Below the pieces are notes generated by a model. That model saw nothing but the letters and a program-made list of their open reading frames with translations. It searched no databases and was not told the DNA's origin. From Methylomonas paludis (GTDB lineage: Bacteria; Pseudomonadota; Gammaproteobacteria; Methylococcales; Methylomonadaceae), in the NCBI RefSeq assembly GCF_018734325.1, contig NZ_CP073754.1, positions 1,674,001-1,738,000 on the forward strand: a stretch of DNA of 64,000 nt, given 5' to 3'. This document shows positions 62,073 through 64,000 of the stretch, one piece after another (within the stretch, counting starts at the first letter, position 1; every line of letters begins with the position of its first letter). The position numbers and the translations under genes were made by a program.

Positions 62073-62094
62073 GCATTAATCAGAGGTTCCTTAA
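61988..62094. repeat. 107-bp segment bounded by a perfect 20-bp inverted repeat
   Basis: TTAAGGAACCTCTGATTAAT (61988-62007) and its exact reverse complement (62075-62094) enclose 67 bases. The ends include TTAA, so a MITE-like element with a short target duplication is possible. The left arm lies inside the open gene fragment. Between 62095 and 62362, a 37-codon frame (62166-62279) contains a palindrome GCTGGGT/ACCCAGC (62224-62250) and is probably not a gene. Confidence 0.7.
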
Positions 62095-62362
62095 CGAACC
62101 CCATCTAAAAATCCGCGTGGCGATCTGAGAAACTATCCGGCGACTAAACTCACCGGAGAAACACCATGCCCGAAGCCCAAATTCCACAACCCACGCTGAC
62201 AGCCTCTCAACGCCAGCGCGTAGGCTGGGTAGAGCAAAGCGATACCCAGCATTTAATTGGAAACAACCAAAATCAGTAGCATCGGAACCAATTTTATCAG
62301 AATCTAAACTGAAAAAAGTGAACTGACCTCGTTTAAAATCGAGTAAGTATCATCAAAGAAAA

Positions 62363-62734
62363 TTAAAAATCGAGTGTTAAAGACTTTAGTAATTCTGGTT
62401 GACGCTCGGCAATTTTGAACAATGTTTTTGCGGCTCCAGTCGGCTGTCTCCGGCCTTGTTCCCATTCTTGCAATGTACGGACAGAAACACCAAGCAACTT
62501 AGAAAACTGGCGCTGAGTTAATCCAGTATTGATTCTTGTGCTGGCTGCTACAGTCATTATTTCATCATTCTCTACTGTACCATCGGCTAATGTAACCAAT
62601 CGGCGAATTTTGCCATCCTCTTGGGGTAAATACTCAGTTTTTCTGCCCCAAACTCCTGCCTGCATCTGCCTAACAGATTCCAGAAGTTTTTCACCTAGTT
62701 CTTCACCGGTCATAGTGGTATTTGATTTAGACAT
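62363..62734 (-). CDS. HigA/NadS-type antitoxin with Xre helix-turn-helix
   Basis: A 123-residue DNA-binding protein. The helix-turn-helix is GLTQRQFSKLLGVSVRTLQE followed by WEQGRRQPTGAAKTLFKIAE, the MqsA/HigA-like C-terminal form with the WEQGRRxPxGxA motif. The N-terminal half (GEKLLESVRQMQAG) precedes it. It follows a RelE/HigB-type toxin gene by 28 bases in the toxin-first order typical of HigBA. It appears intact, in contrast to the toxin. Confidence 0.85.
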   Translation of the reverse strand: MSKSNTTMTGEELGEKLLESVRQMQAGVWGRKTEYLPQEDGKIRRLVTLADGTVENDEIMTVAASTRINTGLTQRQFSKLLGVSVRTLQEWEQGRRQPTGAAKTLFKIAERQPELLKSLTLDF

Positions 62735-62762
62735 TGCTAATAGTCTCCTTAATGGCTTTTAA

Positions 62763-63031
62763 TTAATGCCCTGAGATATTGCCTTGCACATTCTTTGCAT
62801 AAATCACCAGCAAGTGAATTTCGCCATGCGCCAGACGATTGTAATAGATCACTCTAACCTCACTACGTTTTCCAGTTCCTTCACGAGCCCACCTGATTTT
62901 TCGGCACTCCCCCCAGAACCCGGAACTACTGTACCCACTTCTGGATGCTCTATAAGCCAAGCGCAAAATTCTCCACGTTCGTCTTCTTTCCAAATAGACT
63001 TTGAATCATGTGTGAATAGTGGTGTTTTCAA
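62763..63031 (-). pseudogene. RelE/HigB-type toxin gene with frameshift
   Basis: MKTPLFTHDSKSIWKEDERG then FCAWLIEHPEVGTVVPGSGG is a normal N-terminal half. In a neighbouring frame follows RKIRWAREGTGKRSEVRVIY then YNRLAHGEIHLLVIYAKNVQ, the RKxRWxxxGxGKxxxVRVIYY block of this family. The break is at a G-run/CC at about 62908-62916, where the family pattern GG-V-R-K would need two fewer bases. The 3' end is also shorter than usual. The toxin is probably inactive unless this is a sequencing error. Confidence 0.78.
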
Positions 63032-63430
63032 TAATGGTGTACATCTGTAGGTATATTATACGTCAATGACGTATAATAACAGCACGCTCGCTGAAAATCT
63101 TGGAAGCGGAACGTAAGTGGAGCGAAGATTTTTAGTCCCCGATAGGCGTAGCGCCGGGCGGGTTTTCGAAGCGAAGCGGAGAAAACCTGCAAGGCATCGC
63201 GAAACGCCGTCAAGTCACTTGGAGCCGAAGTTCCGATCCCCTTGTTGGGTCGGAACGAGGTGAGGAGGACGAATCGGGGCCGCCGGAGGCATTAGCGGTC
63301 GCGTAATTTTTGCCGCTTGTTGGGGCTGGGATGCCCCTAAACAAGCTTTCGCAAAAATAGCGACTCACTGATTTGTTTAGTTTGCAAGACACATCTCACT
63401 TTAGTTGAGTTCCGCAATCTGTAGTCTATC
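63032..63430. other. GC-rich, hairpin-rich intergenic region
   Basis: No gene is supported. The region is crowded with short imperfect palindromes, for example GTTTTCGAAGCGAAGCGGAG then AAAAC (63162-63186) and GTTCCGATCCCCTTGTTGGG then TCGGAAC (63230-63256), with recurring GCGAAGCGG-type loops. Two 60-residue frames on the minus strand look like artefacts of this composition. It may be a cassette-like or REP-derived element lying between two TA loci. Confidence 0.45.
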
Positions 63431-63730
63431 TCAAACTGTTTCAGCATGAAGTTTGACACCCAAGGCCTTAATGACTTTCATAATTGTGTCAAATCTAGGT
63501 TTGGCGCCGGGAGACAAGGCTTTATAAAGGCTTTCGCGTCCCAGTCCTGATTCCTTGGCAATCAATGACATGCCTTTAGCTTTTGCAATATAGCCCAAAG
63601 CGCGCAGCAGCTCTTCGCTGTCACCATCATCCAGAACTTGGGACAAATATTCGCTGATAGCGGCATCGTTATCGAGTAGGCTGCTTATATCAAATTCCGG
63701 CAAGCTTGCCACACTAATTTTTTTGGTCAT
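63431..63730 (-). CDS. Addiction-module antidote protein (HTH, HigA-like)
   Basis: A 99-residue DNA-binding antitoxin: FDISSLLDNDAAISEYLSQV, LLRALGYIAKAKGMSLIAKE and SGLGRESLYKALSPGAKPRF, ending TIMKVIKALGVKLHAE. The helix-turn-helix with SGLGRESLYKAL is diagnostic of the putative addiction-module antidote family. The ATG at 63730 follows the toxin stop by one base; the longer frame from 63772 would overlap the toxin and has no better ribosome site. Confidence 0.9.
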   Translation of the reverse strand: MTKKISVASLPEFDISSLLDNDAAISEYLSQVLDDGDSEELLRALGYIAKAKGMSLIAKESGLGRESLYKALSPGAKPRFDTIMKVIKALGVKLHAETV

Positions 63731-63731
63731 T

Positions 63732-64000
63732 CTAATCCTCCAACGTATCTGCCAAACGCTTGGCCTTAGCAATATCGGCGGCTTGTGTAGCTTTATCGCC
63801 GCCGCCCAGCATCACAATCACCACATCGCCATGTTGTACATAATACATTCGCCAACCAGGCCCGAAATGCTCACGCATTTCAAAAACGCCATCCCCAACC
63901 GGCTTCACATCACCAAACTGGCCCTGTTGAGCACGGACAAGTCTACGTGCCAATCGGATGCGCGTCATGTTGTCTTTGATGCTAGACAACCATATATCAA
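63732..64000 (-). CDS. RelE/ParE-type addiction-module killer protein (cut by window edge)
   Basis: The C-terminal 89 or so residues of a HigB/Gp49-like toxin of about 95-100 residues: DIWLSSIKDNMTRIRLARRL, QGQFGDVKPVGDGVFEMREH, FGPGWRMYYVQHGDVVIVML, GGGDKATQAADIAKAKRLA. The G-D-x-K-P-V-G-x-G-V-x-E-x-R block and the basic YYVQ...LLGGGDK end are the family hallmarks. The frame is open to the window edge, so the first few residues are missing from this view. It is coupled to the antitoxin downstream (one-base gap). No lesion is visible. Confidence 0.88.
   Translation of the reverse strand, partial: DIWLSSIKDNMTRIRLARRLVRAQQGQFGDVKPVGDGVFEMREHFGPGWRMYYVQHGDVVIVMLGGGDKATQAADIAKAKRLADTLED

Noticed and set aside
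62166-62279. 37-codon ORF starting MPEAQIPQP
   Set aside because: Half of it is a REP-like palindrome (GCTGGGT/ACCCAGC); probably a chance frame or tiny remnant.

Overview
This window is chromosomal DNA from a gammaproteobacterium. The support is TamA-TamB, RapA, RhlE, the NadK-RecN pair, a group 2 truncated haemoglobin, a short exosortase-type (VPLP) protein and abundant REP-like repeats. A Methylococcales-type methanotroph would fit, but no methane-oxidation gene is present, so that assignment is only inference. No rRNA, tRNA or CRISPR array was seen.

Layout. 1-5.4 kb: minus-strand housekeeping genes (recN cut by the window edge, nadK, a hexose epimerase, a DUF4160/DUF2442 pair, a thioredoxin-like protein, a DUF45 peptidase, a truncated haemoglobin). 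6.1-11.1 kb: a Gld-like ABC operon (ATPase, fused permease/GldG-like protein, DUF4340 protein) behind a possible 31-residue leader ORF. 11.6-18.1 kb: a VPLP-anchored secreted protein, a Bax-inhibitor-like membrane protein, rapA and rhlE. 18.2-20.5 kb: decay, with a frameshifted VOC gene and a broken VapBC-type toxin-antitoxin pair. 20.5-30.1 kb: mprF and an acvB/virJ-like gene on the same strand, separated by about 4.8 kb of foreign material (a HAF-repeat gene fused to a phage tail-fibre remnant, Mu-like com plus an adenine methylase, a Phd remnant, a damaged HepT next to intact MntA, and an AT-rich RelA/SpoT-domain gene). 30.2-42.4 kb: an alpha/beta hydrolase, a phospholipase-D-like protein and a nuclease with starch-binding-like repeats, a probable ADP-ribosyltransferase-like toxin-antitoxin pair, a KAP NTPase, then alpha-glucan metabolism (DUF4912, GH57 branching enzyme, GlgX). 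42.5-51 kb: small envelope proteins, a 139-bp tandem repeat and the TamA-TamB operon.

51.0-61.8 kb is the most coherent block. It is an organosulfur-scavenging cluster: SsuD-type FMN-dependent sulfonate monooxygenase, three acyl-CoA-dehydrogenase-fold flavoproteins of the SfnB/DszC type, a porin, RibBA (flavin precursor synthesis), an amidohydrolase-like protein and an SfnR-like sigma-54 activator. Each of the five transcription units has a good -24/-12 (sigma-54) promoter by eye. A 16-bp inverted repeat, TGCTGC-N4-GCAGCA and variants, recurs upstream of four of those promoters and is the natural candidate binding site of the activator. The logic appears to be one activator switching on uptake, FMN supply and flavin monooxygenases together when sulfate is scarce.

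61.8-64 kb returns to mobile and decaying DNA: a gene fragment with a 20-bp inverted repeat, a HigBA-type pair with a frameshifted toxin, and a second toxin-antitoxin pair cut by the window edge. Most toxin-antitoxin loci here show visible lesions, usually in the toxin.
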